64,000 nt of DNA from Cytophagales bacterium (GTDB lineage Bacteria; Bacteroidota; Bacteroidia; Cytophagales; Cyclobacteriaceae). Location: contig JAKSDO010000192.1 of NCBI GenBank assembly GCA_022360055.1, forward strand, positions 1-64,000, given 5' to 3'. Both the position numbers and the translations under genes were made by a program. How positions within the stretch are numbered: the stretch's first letter is position 1; each line of letters starts with the position of its first letter. The notes under the pieces are model-generated. The model worked only from the letters and a program-made list of their open reading frames with translations, was not told where the DNA came from and made no database searches. Below, one piece after another: positions 55,801 to 64,000 of the stretch.

Positions 55801-56667
55801 TTAGTGTTTCAGCCGGAAGGTCCAAACAGGTCGGATGGCATGATTAACGACATCTTCCGCAATGCTTCCACTTAATAAATGCAGTAATCCCGAACGCCCA
55901 TGTGTAGCCAACGCTATGAGGTCGGCATTAATGTCCTGGGCAAAAAATATGATCCCATCCTCTTCAACCTTATCGCTATAGATATTTATCGTATAGTTTG
56001 TTATGTTGTTTTCTTTTACAAATAAATCTGCCTGAGCCATTATTTTCCTGTTGGTTTCAAAGCAGTTTGGCGTGTTCACCCGCACAAGATGCAATTTGGC
56101 ATTAAACACTTCCTGCAGTTTTTTTAGCTCTCCTGCAACGTGTGAATCTTCATCTTTGAAACTTGTTGCGAACACAATATCTTTAACATTTTCAAGATTC
56201 ATTTTTGATTTTACGGTCAGCACCGGGCATTTGGCGTGCCGGACAACCTTTTCAGTATTTGATCCGATTAAGACTTCCTCAAAACCACTCGAACCTTTTG
56301 ACCCCATGATTACCAAATTGGTTTTTTCTTCATTGATCTCTTCGGTTATATAGTGAAAAGCGCTGCCTATTTTAATTTTTTTGGTGATCTTGAGACCGGA
56401 GCTTTCGTAATTCCCGAGAAAAGCAGTGCATCTTTCTTCGGCATTGGAATAGAGCGTTTCCATAAATTCCTGGTCCAGGTCAAGACCCGCAGGATTTCCC
56501 ATAAGCGGATATGCACTGCTGCCGGCTGAAAAATCAAAAAGACCCGTATGATCCAAAACGTGCAGGGCAACCAACTCGCTTTTGGTTTTACGAGCGATCT
56601 GACATGCCAGATCCATCGCAAATCCGGCCTGCTCAGAAAAATCGGTGGGTACTAGAATTCGTTTCAT
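55801..56667 (-). CDS. Universal stress protein, tandem Usp domains with ATP-binding motif
   Basis: The protein has 288 residues from ATG 56667 (MKRILVPTDFSEQ); the frame extends 14 codons further up without family likeness. Both halves have the ATP loop: MGSKGSSGFEEVLIGSNTEK and ATHGRSGLLHLLSGSIAED. It is the first gene of the two-gene Usp transcript. Upstream lies a symmetric site like an Fnr box (56765-56778) and a second palindrome, and then the Crp/Fnr-family gene, so this regulator may control it. Confidence 0.9.
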   Translation of the reverse strand: MKRILVPTDFSEQAGFAMDLACQIARKTKSELVALHVLDHTGLFDFSAGSSAYPLMGNPAGLDLDQEFMETLYSNAEERCTAFLGNYESSGLKITKKIKIGSAFHYITEEINEEKTNLVIMGSKGSSGFEEVLIGSNTEKVVRHAKCPVLTVKSKMNLENVKDIVFATSFKDEDSHVAGELKKLQEVFNAKLHLVRVNTPNCFETNRKIMAQADLFVKENNITNYTINIYSDKVEEDGIIFFAQDINADLIALATHGRSGLLHLLSGSIAEDVVNHAIRPVWTFRLKH

Positions 56668-56764
56668 AATTGAAGAATTAAGACATAGCAAATTTTGGCA
56701 GATTTCCATAAGAAAAGCCTCTACATCTTAACAACAAAAGTCCGTAAGAAAAAATTGCTTAGTA

Positions 56765-56778
56765 ATGATGGGTATCAT
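56765..56778. promoter_or_regulatory. Fnr/Crp-like symmetric site upstream of the Usp genes
   Basis: ATGAT-GGGT-ATCAT is perfectly symmetric and differs from the Fnr consensus (TTGAT-N4-ATCAA) at one base in each half. It lies 98 bp upstream of the Usp start, between it and the Crp/Fnr gene. Binding is an inference. Confidence 0.45.
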
Positions 56779-56807
56779 CGCAAAATATGATATTGATCAT
56801 TTTTTTG

Positions 56808-56819
56808 CAATGGCCATTG
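56808..56819. promoter_or_regulatory. 12-bp perfect palindrome near the Fnr-like site
   Basis: CAATGGCCATTG is a perfect 12-bp palindrome 30 bp from the Fnr-like site in the same intergenic region. It may be a second operator or a chance element. Confidence 0.25.
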
Positions 56820-56847
56820 TCCGGCACAAAAAGGTATTTGTCGCGAA

Positions 56848-57570
56848 TTACCGCCCGTAAAAATCGGCTTCCCGAACCAACCCTTTCGGGTTGAGAACTT
56901 TAATTTTTTTGCCTTGGAGGGAAATAAGTTTTTGGGTCTTAAAATCCGAAAGCAAACGAATTACAGTTTCTGTCGCCGTTCCTATAATATTGGCGAGATC
57001 TTCTCTCGACAAGGCGATGTCAATCAGATTGCTCTCTTCACCGTCTTCCATACCGTATGTTTCTTTCAACATGATGAGTGTGGCCGCAAGCCGCTCCCTT
57101 ACGGATTTCTGGGCGATCGTTACCAATTTTTGCTCCATTACTCCCAATTCATGAGCGACCCTTTTAGCCATTTTCCTAAAGAAGGCGGGATTCTTTTGAA
57201 GTATCTCCAGGAAGTCGGATTTTGGAATGTAGCACATGGCACCTTCTTCAATAACCGTCGCCGAGGAATTGTAAAATTCTTCACTTATCAACGCTCTGTA
57301 TCCAAGAAAATCCCCGGGCTTTCCGAGTTTGAGGATTTGCTCTTTTCCATCGGAGCTGATTTTATATACTTTCACTTTACCTGAATTAATGCAAAACAAG
57401 CCCATTGGCCGTGTCCCTTCGTAAAAAAGGGTCTGCCCCTTTTTGTACCTGATACAGGTTTTGTGAAGTGATAAAATTTCCAAGTCTTCACGCGGCAGAT
57501 CTGAAAACAGTGAATGTTCTTTTCCGGCGCAAAGCGTACAGGGGATCCTAATATTCTTTTTTGTGCTCAC
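56848..57570 (-). CDS. Crp/Fnr family transcriptional regulator
   Basis: The protein has 240 residues. The cNMP-binding-like domain covers about 25-145 (KKGQTLFYEGTRPMGLFCINSGKVKVYKI, in part). The C-terminal helix-turn-helix is about 185-213 (ALSREDLANIIGTATETVIR). Cysteines at 11, 14, 39, 60 and 113 exist, with an N-terminal CTLC. Four of them could hold an iron-sulfur cluster as in Fnr, but the spacing differs from E. coli Fnr, so oxygen sensing is only possible. The following Usp genes and the Fnr-like site support a role in anaerobic or energy-stress control. A well-formed promoter precedes it. Confidence 0.9.
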   Translation of the reverse strand: MSTKKNIRIPCTLCAGKEHSLFSDLPREDLEILSLHKTCIRYKKGQTLFYEGTRPMGLFCINSGKVKVYKISSDGKEQILKLGKPGDFLGYRALISEEFYNSSATVIEEGAMCYIPKSDFLEILQKNPAFFRKMAKRVAHELGVMEQKLVTIAQKSVRERLAATLIMLKETYGMEDGEESNLIDIALSREDLANIIGTATETVIRLLSDFKTQKLISLQGKKIKVLNPKGLVREADFYGR

Positions 57571-57588
57571 GCTTCTTCAAAATTTGCC

Positions 57589-57618
57589 CAAAGATAAGAA
57601 ATTTTGAGTTTTTTTCAA
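57589..57618 (-). promoter_or_regulatory. Promoter of the Crp/Fnr gene (Bacteroidota sigma-A type)
   Basis: On the minus strand TTG (57618-57616), a 19-bp spacer and TATCTTTG (57596-57589) match the TTG-N19-TAnnTTTG consensus exactly. The -7 element is about 19 bp before the ATG, so the leader would be very short. Confidence 0.68.
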
Positions 57619-57746
57619 TCCCGGAAAGGTAATGTATGTTTCCGGTTCCCGTTAAAATCCCGAATCCGGATAACAGGTCGCCAAAAACGCTCCAGACCAT
57701 TCATATGGTTTGAAAAAACTACGATTTAAGCTTATTTGGAATAGAT

Positions 57747-58646
57747 TTAAATTAATATTCCTATACCAAACGTAACAATAAATACAAGTGTAGAAATGGC
57801 CATTTGCCTGAGAAACGGATCGAGGTGTTTCGGGTCGCTAATTGAAGCTACTCTATAGCCGTTGTAAAAGAGCAATGGAGTTGAAAGAAAGAATAAAAAT
57901 TGAACCGGTGATCTATAGTTGAGCATCACAAATACGGATGCGGCAATGATCGATATAAGGATCAGCAGCCAGTGATAAATCACGGCATATCTCCGTCCGA
58001 TTCGCACCGGAATCGATAATTTGCCGGCTTTTTCATCGGAAACGATGTCCCTCATATTATTTACATTTAAAACTGCTGTCGAAAGCAGGCCGCAACTCAG
58101 AGCCGGAAGGGTCGATGGCCAGCTAATCGTTCCGGTGTGACAAAAGCAGGTTCCCATTACACCGACGAATCCAAAAAAGAGGATTACAAACAGATCTCCA
58201 AACCCGGCATAGCCATAGGGATTTTTACCCATGGTATAATTAAGCGCTGCACCAATAGCTAAAAAGCCAATAATTAATAATCCCAGGAACTCAAGACTTA
58301 TGCCGGCGGTAGATATCAGAAGAAGCGCAATCCCACTTATCAACGACAGGCCGATAAACAGGTATATCGCAGTTTTCATTGATTTTGGAGAAATTTTCCC
58401 TGACTGGACGGCCCGGCTCGGGCCTTCCCGGTGGAGATTGTCGGCCCCATGTTGGGCATCTCCGTAATCGTTGGCCAGATTAGACAGTATTTGAAGAAAA
58501 ACGGTCGTGAAACCGCTGAGGATAAATACCGGCCATCGAAATTTACCTTCGAAAGCAGCAAGAAAGCTTCCCAGGCCAATGCTTGCAAGTGCGAGTGGCA
58601 ATGTTCGTAGTCGCGCGGCGTGTATCCATTCTTTTGCCCGGTTCAT
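57747..58646 (-). CDS. menA: 1,4-dihydroxy-2-naphthoate polyprenyltransferase
   Basis: The protein has 299 residues with eight to nine membrane segments. The prenyl-diphosphate motif NLANDYGDAQHGAD is at residues 56-69, as in MenA, and REGPSRAVQSGKIS follows. The second Asp-rich region is NNMRDIVSDEKAGK, which is MenA-like. It attaches the prenyl tail to DHNA in menaquinone synthesis at the inner membrane. It begins 11 bp after the argS stop and is probably co-transcribed with it. Confidence 0.93.
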   Translation of the reverse strand: MNRAKEWIHAARLRTLPLALASIGLGSFLAAFEGKFRWPVFILSGFTTVFLQILSNLANDYGDAQHGADNLHREGPSRAVQSGKISPKSMKTAIYLFIGLSLISGIALLLISTAGISLEFLGLLIIGFLAIGAALNYTMGKNPYGYAGFGDLFVILFFGFVGVMGTCFCHTGTISWPSTLPALSCGLLSTAVLNVNNMRDIVSDEKAGKLSIPVRIGRRYAVIYHWLLILISIIAASVFVMLNYRSPVQFLFFLSTPLLFYNGYRVASISDPKHLDPFLRQMAISTLVFIVTFGIGILI

Positions 58647-58657
58647 GGTATTGCGGA

Positions 58658-60448
58658 TTACATTCGGTCCGGAACATTAATGCCTAACAATCCCATGGAT
58701 TTCCTGATCGCTTTAGCGACGTGTACGGAAAAGGCTACTTTAAACTTTTTATAATTCGGATCTGCTTCCTTCAAAATTGGTTCTTCCGTATAAAAGCGGT
58801 TGTATTCCTTTGCCAGGTCATAGGCATATTGAGCCATAATCGCCGGTGAATTACTTTCCGCAGCCTCGTTGATCAGCCTTCGAAAATCATGGATCATTTT
58901 TATTAAGGACCAGACGGTCTCGTGACATTGTCCGATTTTATCAACATCAAAAGTATTATAATCGATACCGAGTTGTTCGGCTTTTCTTTTTATTGCTGAT
59001 ATCCGGGCATGCGTGTATTGTATAAAAGGCCCTGTATTTCCATGGAACTGGATGGACTCTTCCGGATTGAAAAGCATGCGTTTTTTCGGATCGACCTTTA
59101 ATAAAAAGTATTTGACAGCTCCCAGCGACAGTGTTTCATACAAAGCATTGGCCTGTTCGTCGGTAAATCCGTCGATCTTGCCCAGCTCCATGGTATGTCT
59201 TTTTGCGGTTTCCGCCATTTCATCCATTAAATCGTCCGCGTCCACAACAGTACCTTCCCGGGATTTCATTTTCCCGGAAGGAAGATCAACCATGCCGTAG
59301 GACAGATGGAATAATCCGCCGGCATAAGGGCGTCCCAATTTTTTCAGTATCTTGAATAAAACATCAAAATGATAATCCTGTTCGTTGCCTACCACATATA
59401 CGGATTTATCATAACTGTAATCCCTGTATTTGAGATCCGCAGTGCCCAGGTCCTGCGTCATGTACACCGAGGTGCCGTCGGCTCTCAACAGAAGTTTTTG
59501 ATCCAACCCTTCATCGGCAAGGTCGATCCAGACCGAACCGTCTTCCTTTTTGAAGAATAAACCTTTTTCCAGGCCTTCGTCCACGATGGATTTCCCCAGC
59601 AGGTAAGTTTCCGATTCCCGGTAGATCTTGTCAAAGCTCACGCCCATACGCTTATAGGTAATATCGAAACCTTCATATACCCATGAGTTCATCTTTTTCC
59701 AAAGATCGATGACCTCTTCGACTCCGTTTTCCCAGTCTTTCAACATTTGCTGAGCCGCCTTGAGTATGGGGGCTTCCTTTTCCGCCTTTTCTTTATCCAT
59801 GCCTCCCTCCGTGAGTGCAGCGATTTCCTTTTTGTATTCCCGGTCAAACTTCACATAATAATCGCCAATCAGATGATCCCCTTTTATACCTGCGGATTCC
59901 GGCGTTTCTCCTTTGCCAAATTTTTTATAGGCCAGCATCGATTTGCAAATATGAATCCCGCGGTCATTTACCAGGTTTACTTTTTTGACATGGTAACCGG
60001 CCGCTTGTTGAATCCGGGAGACAGAATAACCCAGGAAATTATTTCTTAGGTGACCAAGGTGGAGCGGCTTATTCGTATTTGGAGAAGAATACTCGGTGAC
60101 AACCTTCTTTCCATTGAGCGGTAATTGCCCAAACGACGCATCAAAATATGATTCTTTGAAAAGTTTAAGCCAGGTACCGGAAGCAATTTTTAAATTCAAA
60201 AAACCCTTGACAACGTTGAAGCTCTCCACGACAGCAGAGGTCTCTTTCATTGATGAGCCGAGCAGGTTTGCCGTTTCTTCAGGATTTTTCTTTGAGAATC
60301 TCGAGAGCGGAAACGTGACAAATGTAAAATCTCCTTCGAATTCCTTTCTGGTGGGAAGAAGTGTCAATTGAGACTTCTCCAGTGTATGACTAAAAAGTTG
60401 ATCAAATGCCGATTTAAGCGCTCCTTTTACCTTTTCTTCTAAGCTCAT
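58658..60448 (-). CDS. argS: Arginyl-tRNA synthetase
   Basis: The protein has 596 residues, a normal length. The class I HIGH motif is HLGH in NTNKPLHLGHLRNN (about residue 125), and the KMSKS position holds KMKSREG, typical of ArgRS of this branch. The N-terminal Add-1 domain and a C-terminal DALR anticodon domain (YDLAKEYNRFYTEEPIL) are present. It charges tRNA-Arg with arginine using ATP. It is divergent from the arginine decarboxylase gene with about 100 bp between the starts. Confidence 0.97.
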   Translation of the reverse strand: MSLEEKVKGALKSAFDQLFSHTLEKSQLTLLPTRKEFEGDFTFVTFPLSRFSKKNPEETANLLGSSMKETSAVVESFNVVKGFLNLKIASGTWLKLFKESYFDASFGQLPLNGKKVVTEYSSPNTNKPLHLGHLRNNFLGYSVSRIQQAAGYHVKKVNLVNDRGIHICKSMLAYKKFGKGETPESAGIKGDHLIGDYYVKFDREYKKEIAALTEGGMDKEKAEKEAPILKAAQQMLKDWENGVEEVIDLWKKMNSWVYEGFDITYKRMGVSFDKIYRESETYLLGKSIVDEGLEKGLFFKKEDGSVWIDLADEGLDQKLLLRADGTSVYMTQDLGTADLKYRDYSYDKSVYVVGNEQDYHFDVLFKILKKLGRPYAGGLFHLSYGMVDLPSGKMKSREGTVVDADDLMDEMAETAKRHTMELGKIDGFTDEQANALYETLSLGAVKYFLLKVDPKKRMLFNPEESIQFHGNTGPFIQYTHARISAIKRKAEQLGIDYNTFDVDKIGQCHETVWSLIKMIHDFRRLINEAAESNSPAIMAQYAYDLAKEYNRFYTEEPILKEADPNYKKFKVAFSVHVAKAIRKSMGLLGINVPDRM

Positions 60449-60548
60449 GTCTCAAACGGGTTATCTTGTCTGAAAATTTGAAATTTTGGGGTTGCAAAGA
60501 TTACAAAATTATATCAATATTGCACCGCTTATTTTAAAAGTTACTTAA

Positions 60549-61937
60549 ATGAAGCGTTATGAAGACTTAGTAAGTCAAACATTTGATTTTCCCCAGGAAG
60601 AGTTCAGAGTTGAAAATAACAGACTTCTGTTCAATGAGATACCACTCATAGACATTATAGAAAAATACGGAACCCCGCTTAAATTATCCTACCTTCCCAA
60701 AATCAGCAAGAACATTAAAAAGGCAAAAAAAATGTTCAAAAATTCAATGAAAAGGAATAAGTATGAAGGTTCGTATATCTACAGTTATTGTACTAAATCC
60801 TCCCATTTTAGTTTTGTGATTGAGGAAGCGCTTAAGAATGATATTCACCTGGAGACCTCTTCGGCATACGACCTGGAGATAGTCCGGAAACTATACGAAA
60901 AAAAGAAAATAGAAAAAGATATATATATTATTTGCAATGGATTTAAAAGACCTTTGTACAAGCAATATATATCCGAGATTCTTAACGAAGGATTTGAAAA
61001 TTGCATTCCTGTTTTAGATAATCTTAACGAGCTGGATTATTACATGGAGCACGTTAAACATCCGGTTAAATTGGGGATCCGGGTAGCTGCCGACGAAGAG
61101 CCAAATTTTGAGTTCTACACCTCAAGACTTGGTGTGAGGTACAGCGACGTAAATATGCTTTACAATGAGAAAATAAAGGATAATCCTCATCTAAAGCTAA
61201 AGATGCTTCATTTTTTCATTCACTGGGGGATCAGCGATTCTGCGTATTACTGGAGTGAGTTGAGCCGGTTTGTTTTTAAATATTGTGAGTTGAAGAAGAG
61301 ATGTCCTGAACTGGATACGATTGATATTGGCGGGGGCTTTCCAATAAAGACGTCGCTGGGTTTTGAGTTTGACTACCAGTATATGGTCGATCAAATCGTG
61401 GAAAACATCAAATGGATTTGCGATAAAAATCATGTGACTGCGCCCAACATCATCACCGAATTTGGTGCGTACACGGTCGGTGAAAGCGGGGCGACGATTT
61501 ATTCTGTTTTAGATACCAAACTACAAAACGACAAAGAATTGTGGTACATGATCGACGGATCGTTTATTACCCACATACCGGATTCGTACGGTATGAATCA
61601 AAAATACATTATGATGGCCATCAACAACTGGGACGATTTATACCATAAGGTAAACCTGGGTGGCCTCACCTGCGACAGCATGGATTATTATAATTCCGAG
61701 GCACATTCGTCGGAAGTGTTCTTACCGAAAATGAGTAATGGTGATCCGCTTTATATTGGATTTTTTCACACCGGAGCATACCAGGAATCCATCGGTGGTT
61801 TTGGCGGTTTGCAACATTGCCTGATCCCTTCTCCAAAACACATAATTATCGACAGAGATGAAGAAGGAAAGCTTTTAACACATGTTTTTGCAGAAGAGCA
61901 GGACAGCGGTTCGATGATGAAGCTGCTGGGGTATTAG
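60549..61937 (+). CDS. Arginine decarboxylase (PLP, alanine-racemase fold, Bacteroidota type)
   Basis: The protein has 462 residues. The cofactor lysine is Lys 83 in SYCTKSSHFSF, GGGFP (in DTIDIGGGFPIKTS) binds phosphate, and CDS in GLTCDSMDYYN is the catalytic Cys-Asp of the ornithine/DAP decarboxylase fold. The length and the Bacteroidota-specific sequence fit the biosynthetic arginine decarboxylase that makes agmatine for polyamines. A DAP or carboxynorspermidine decarboxylase is the alternative. It is divergent from argS, which shares the substrate arginine. Confidence 0.88.
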   Translation: MKRYEDLVSQTFDFPQEEFRVENNRLLFNEIPLIDIIEKYGTPLKLSYLPKISKNIKKAKKMFKNSMKRNKYEGSYIYSYCTKSSHFSFVIEEALKNDIHLETSSAYDLEIVRKLYEKKKIEKDIYIICNGFKRPLYKQYISEILNEGFENCIPVLDNLNELDYYMEHVKHPVKLGIRVAADEEPNFEFYTSRLGVRYSDVNMLYNEKIKDNPHLKLKMLHFFIHWGISDSAYYWSELSRFVFKYCELKKRCPELDTIDIGGGFPIKTSLGFEFDYQYMVDQIVENIKWICDKNHVTAPNIITEFGAYTVGESGATIYSVLDTKLQNDKELWYMIDGSFITHIPDSYGMNQKYIMMAINNWDDLYHKVNLGGLTCDSMDYYNSEAHSSEVFLPKMSNGDPLYIGFFHTGAYQESIGGFGGLQHCLIPSPKHIIIDRDEEGKLLTHVFAEEQDSGSMMKLLGY

Positions 61938-62044
61938 ACAGGTTCGCAGTTGACGGTAAGCCAACAGCCTGAACACGATCAGCCTTTTTACCTCCCAGGG
62001 CCTGTAAGCGGGAACGTCTATCCAGGTGTGTGCAGCGCAAACCA

Positions 62045-62560
62045 CTACGGTTGTAATACGTATTTATCAATCGCCTCGATCAAATTTTCAGCCACAAAGT
62101 CGGGATTGCATCGATGCAGTTGGTTTTCCGTGATCAATACGGTTTTTAGCCCCATACGCTGCCCGCACTCAATATCCCGCGCACGGTCGCCGATAAGCCA
62201 GGAAAGTGACGGATCAATATCGAATTTGGCAATGGCTTTTTCAAGCATCAATGTCTCCGGCTTTCTGGTCAGTGATTCGGAAAAAGACGGATGATAAGGG
62301 CTGTAATAGATCTTATCGATCAGATGCCCGGTGCGCTCCACAAGGATATCATGGCATACCTGCATTTGTTTTCTGGTAAATAAACCTTGGCTGATGCCTG
62401 CCTGGTTCGTAACTACTACCGCCAGATACCCGGCTTTTTTTATCTTTTTTAATGCAGCCGGAACCCCGTCGGAAATAATAAAATCTTTGGGAAGAAAGGT
62501 ATAATCGCCTCTTTCGACATTTAATACCCCGTCTCTATCCAGGAAAATACACTTATTCAT
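62045..62560 (-). CDS. gmhB: HAD-family heptose bisphosphate phosphatase (GmhB-like)
   Basis: The protein has 171 residues. The HAD nucleophile motif is FLDRDGVLN (Asp 8 and Asp 10), followed by VVTNQAGIS (motif II), and SWLIGDRARDIECGQRMG (motif III/IV). The family includes D-glycero-D-manno-heptose 1,7-bisphosphate 7-phosphatase and histidinol phosphatase; length and the short cap fit GmhB. The four zinc cysteines of many GmhB enzymes are not seen, so the exact substrate is uncertain. It lies alone between the decarboxylase gene, with which it converges, and the divergent glycosyltransferase. Confidence 0.8.
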   Translation of the reverse strand: MNKCIFLDRDGVLNVERGDYTFLPKDFIISDGVPAALKKIKKAGYLAVVVTNQAGISQGLFTRKQMQVCHDILVERTGHLIDKIYYSPYHPSFSESLTRKPETLMLEKAIAKFDIDPSLSWLIGDRARDIECGQRMGLKTVLITENQLHRCNPDFVAENLIEAIDKYVLQP

Positions 62561-62688
62561 GAGTTAGCAAAATTGTATTAGATTATTTCGTTTTATTTGT
62601 AAAGTGAATTATGCATGCAAAATATTGTAGTTTTTGAAACGTTTGACCCATTTAGGGAATTTTTTCGGTATAAACTAAAATTTTATCT

Positions 62689-63420
62689 GTGAGCGATAGT
62701 TTAATCATCATCCCAACCTATAACGAAAAGGAAAATATCAAATCGATCATTGTAGCCATTTTTGCGCTTCAAAAGGATTTTGATATCCTGGTTGTTGATG
62801 ATAACTCTCCGGATGGTACCGCAGACATCGTTAAGGATCTGATGCATAAATTCCCGGACCGCCTCTTCATCATTGAGCGCTCGGGCAAGCTGGGTTTGGG
62901 AACTGCATATATTACCGGATTTAAATACGCCATAGATCGTGGTTACGGGTTTATTTTCGAAATGGATGCAGACTTTTCCCATAATCCGAAAGACCTGGCG
63001 CATCTATATAACGCTTGCGCGAAAGCCGGAAATGACATGGCTATAGGTTCGAGATATTCTTCCGGAGTGAATGTCGTTAACTGGCCCATGGGACGCGTAC
63101 TGCTTTCCTATTTTGCCAGCATATACGTCCAAATCGTCACAGGGATGCCGATTAAAGATTCAACGGCCGGTTTTGTCTGCTATCGAAGAAAAGTGCTGGA
63201 GACCATAGACCTGGATAAGATAAAATTTGTCGGCTATGCCTTTCAGATCGAGATGAAATTCACGTCATGGAAATTTGGTTTCAAAATCGTTGAAGTTCCT
63301 ATCATTTTCACCAACCGCGCGCTCGGAGAATCTAAGATGTCTACCAAGATCTTAAGCGAGGCCGTATTTGGAATAATTAAAATGAAGCTCAGGAGCTTCT
63401 TTAAATCCTATAAGGGCTAG
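62689..63420 (+). CDS. Polyprenol-phosphate mannosyltransferase-type GT2 glycosyltransferase
   Basis: The protein has 243 residues starting with GTG. The GT2 fold shows IIIPTYNEKENI, VVDDNSPDGTADIV and the metal motif EMDADFSHNP (Asp 93 and Asp 95), then KDSTAGFVCYRRKVLE, the pattern of Dpm1/polyprenol monophosphomannose synthases. There is no C-terminal membrane segment. It would transfer a sugar from GDP- or UDP-sugar to a polyprenol phosphate on the inner membrane's cytoplasmic side. Its stop shares CTAG with the stop of the convergent permease gene. Confidence 0.93.
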   Translation: MSDSLIIIPTYNEKENIKSIIVAIFALQKDFDILVVDDNSPDGTADIVKDLMHKFPDRLFIIERSGKLGLGTAYITGFKYAIDRGYGFIFEMDADFSHNPKDLAHLYNACAKAGNDMAIGSRYSSGVNVVNWPMGRVLLSYFASIYVQIVTGMPIKDSTAGFVCYRRKVLETIDLDKIKFVGYAFQIEMKFTSWKFGFKIVEVPIIFTNRALGESKMSTKILSEAVFGIIKMKLRSFFKSYKG

Positions 63421-64000
63421 TCAAACCGGATCGACTTGATCGGAGAAATCTTAGAGATAATCATCGTAGGCACCAACAATACGAGGCTTACCACAACAAA
63501 AGTCAACGCATTCAAAAGGACTATAATTCCCCAGTTCCATTCAATCGGCACAAATTCCATGTAGTAGCTCTTGGGATCAAGTGTGAGGAATTTGAGTTTA
63601 CTTTGCAAAATTCCGAAGGTTATTCCGATAATGTTTCCCACGATGAGGCCCTTTGCGATCAATCGCATCCCATTAAAAACAAAAATTCTTCGGATTAATT
63701 TGTTCGCCGCGCCAAGTGCCTTGAACACGCCAATCATGTGCGTCCTTTCCATGATCAGGATAAGCAAAATCGAGATCATGTTAAAGCATGCGACAAAAAG
63801 TGTAAGGCTTAGAAAGATCACCACATTGCGCTTGAGAAGTGCAAGCCAGTCAAAAATTTCGGCGTATTTATCACTTATTTTTTCAACATATAGTTCGTAA
63901 CCAACCACATCTTCCAGCTCCGCCTGATAATAGTCAGCGCTTTTAAAATTGTTCAAAAATATCTCAAATCCACCGACGAGGCTATCCGGCCAATTGTTGA
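63417..64000 (-). CDS. LolC/E-type FtsX-family permease, C-terminal part (partial)
   Basis: The frame is open to the window edge at 64000, so the N-terminal part is missing. The last 190 residues show the FtsX domain: NVVIFLSLTLFVACFNMISI, then MERTHMIGVFKALGAANKLI, the coupling segment, and two more membrane helices ending with PTMIISKISPIKSIRFD. This resembles LolC/LolE, which extracts lipoproteins from the inner membrane with LolD, but a MacB-like permease is also possible. The stop codon overlaps the stop of the GT2 gene by four bases (CTAG). Confidence 0.85.
   Translation of the reverse strand, partial: NNWPDSLVGGFEIFLNNFKSADYYQAELEDVVGYELYVEKISDKYAEIFDWLALLKRNVVIFLSLTLFVACFNMISILLILIMERTHMIGVFKALGAANKLIRRIFVFNGMRLIAKGLIVGNIIGITFGILQSKLKFLTLDPKSYYMEFVPIEWNWGIIVLLNALTFVVVSLVLLVPTMIISKISPIKSIRFD

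Noticed and set aside
1-64000. tRNA or rRNA genes and complete insertion sequences
   Set aside because: I looked through the intergenic stretches for cloverleaf-like sequences, rRNA-like stretches and transposase genes with terminal repeats and found none. A computed scan could still reveal a missed tRNA.

Overview
The window is chromosomal DNA of a Bacteroidota (Bacteroidetes) bacterium, most likely of the order Cytophagales. The signs are a SusC/SusD pair with an ECF sigma factor and FecR anti-sigma factor, a secreted protein with a type IX secretion C-terminal signal, the Bacteroidota-type arginine decarboxylase, MenA (menaquinone), the near absence of Shine-Dalgarno sequences, and promoters of the TTG-N19-TAnnTTTG type. 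The placement rests on gene content only. I see no rRNA, tRNA, CRISPR array or complete insertion sequence.

Layout. 0-3 kb: end of thrA, a small unknown ORF, thrB, a secreted DUF1080 protein and an outer-membrane barrel; thrC is absent. 3-12 kb: mixed housekeeping and envelope genes (PAS histidine kinase, lipoprotein, ATP-grasp enzyme, amidase, polysaccharide deacetylase, OsmC, NAD-epimerase, SnoaL-like protein, DUF1801 protein). 12-18 kb: a minus-strand two-gene unit of a 1691-residue protein joining an SLC12-type cation-chloride cotransporter to a long helical region and a C-terminal AAA+ ATPase, overlapped by an MscS-like gene. 18-32 kb: a catabolic or uptake locus of aminotransferase, FGGY kinase and class II aldolase, then ECF sigma, FecR, SusC, SusD and a lipoprotein, ending in a strong terminator, then a sodium:solute symporter.

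34-50 kb: a minus-strand export locus. It holds an ABC ATPase, an ABC permease carrying a degenerate M1-peptidase module, TolC, a lipoprotein membrane-fusion subunit, a diverged four-helix-bundle ORF, an RND pump, a second RND pump fused to an ABC ATPase domain, and an ABC-2 permease. 50-54 kb: small secreted proteins and a large beta-propeller type IX cargo. 54-64 kb: SUI1/YciH, two tandem universal stress proteins, a Crp/Fnr regulator with a well-formed promoter, menA, argS, arginine decarboxylase, gmhB, a dolichol-phosphate-mannose-type glycosyltransferase and the end of a LolC/E-type permease.

The most unusual items are the two large fusions (SLC12-AAA+ and RND-ABC) and a family of about 90-bp leader repeats. 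Four intact copies, in two tandem pairs, abut the start codons of the ChaN-like gene and tolC. A fifth, partial copy lies upstream of the ATP-grasp gene. Every copy is oriented with its downstream gene, begins a short ORF of the type M(K)PxxPExxQ, and carries a CCGGY-NNG-RCCGG hairpin in which one base pair covaries.
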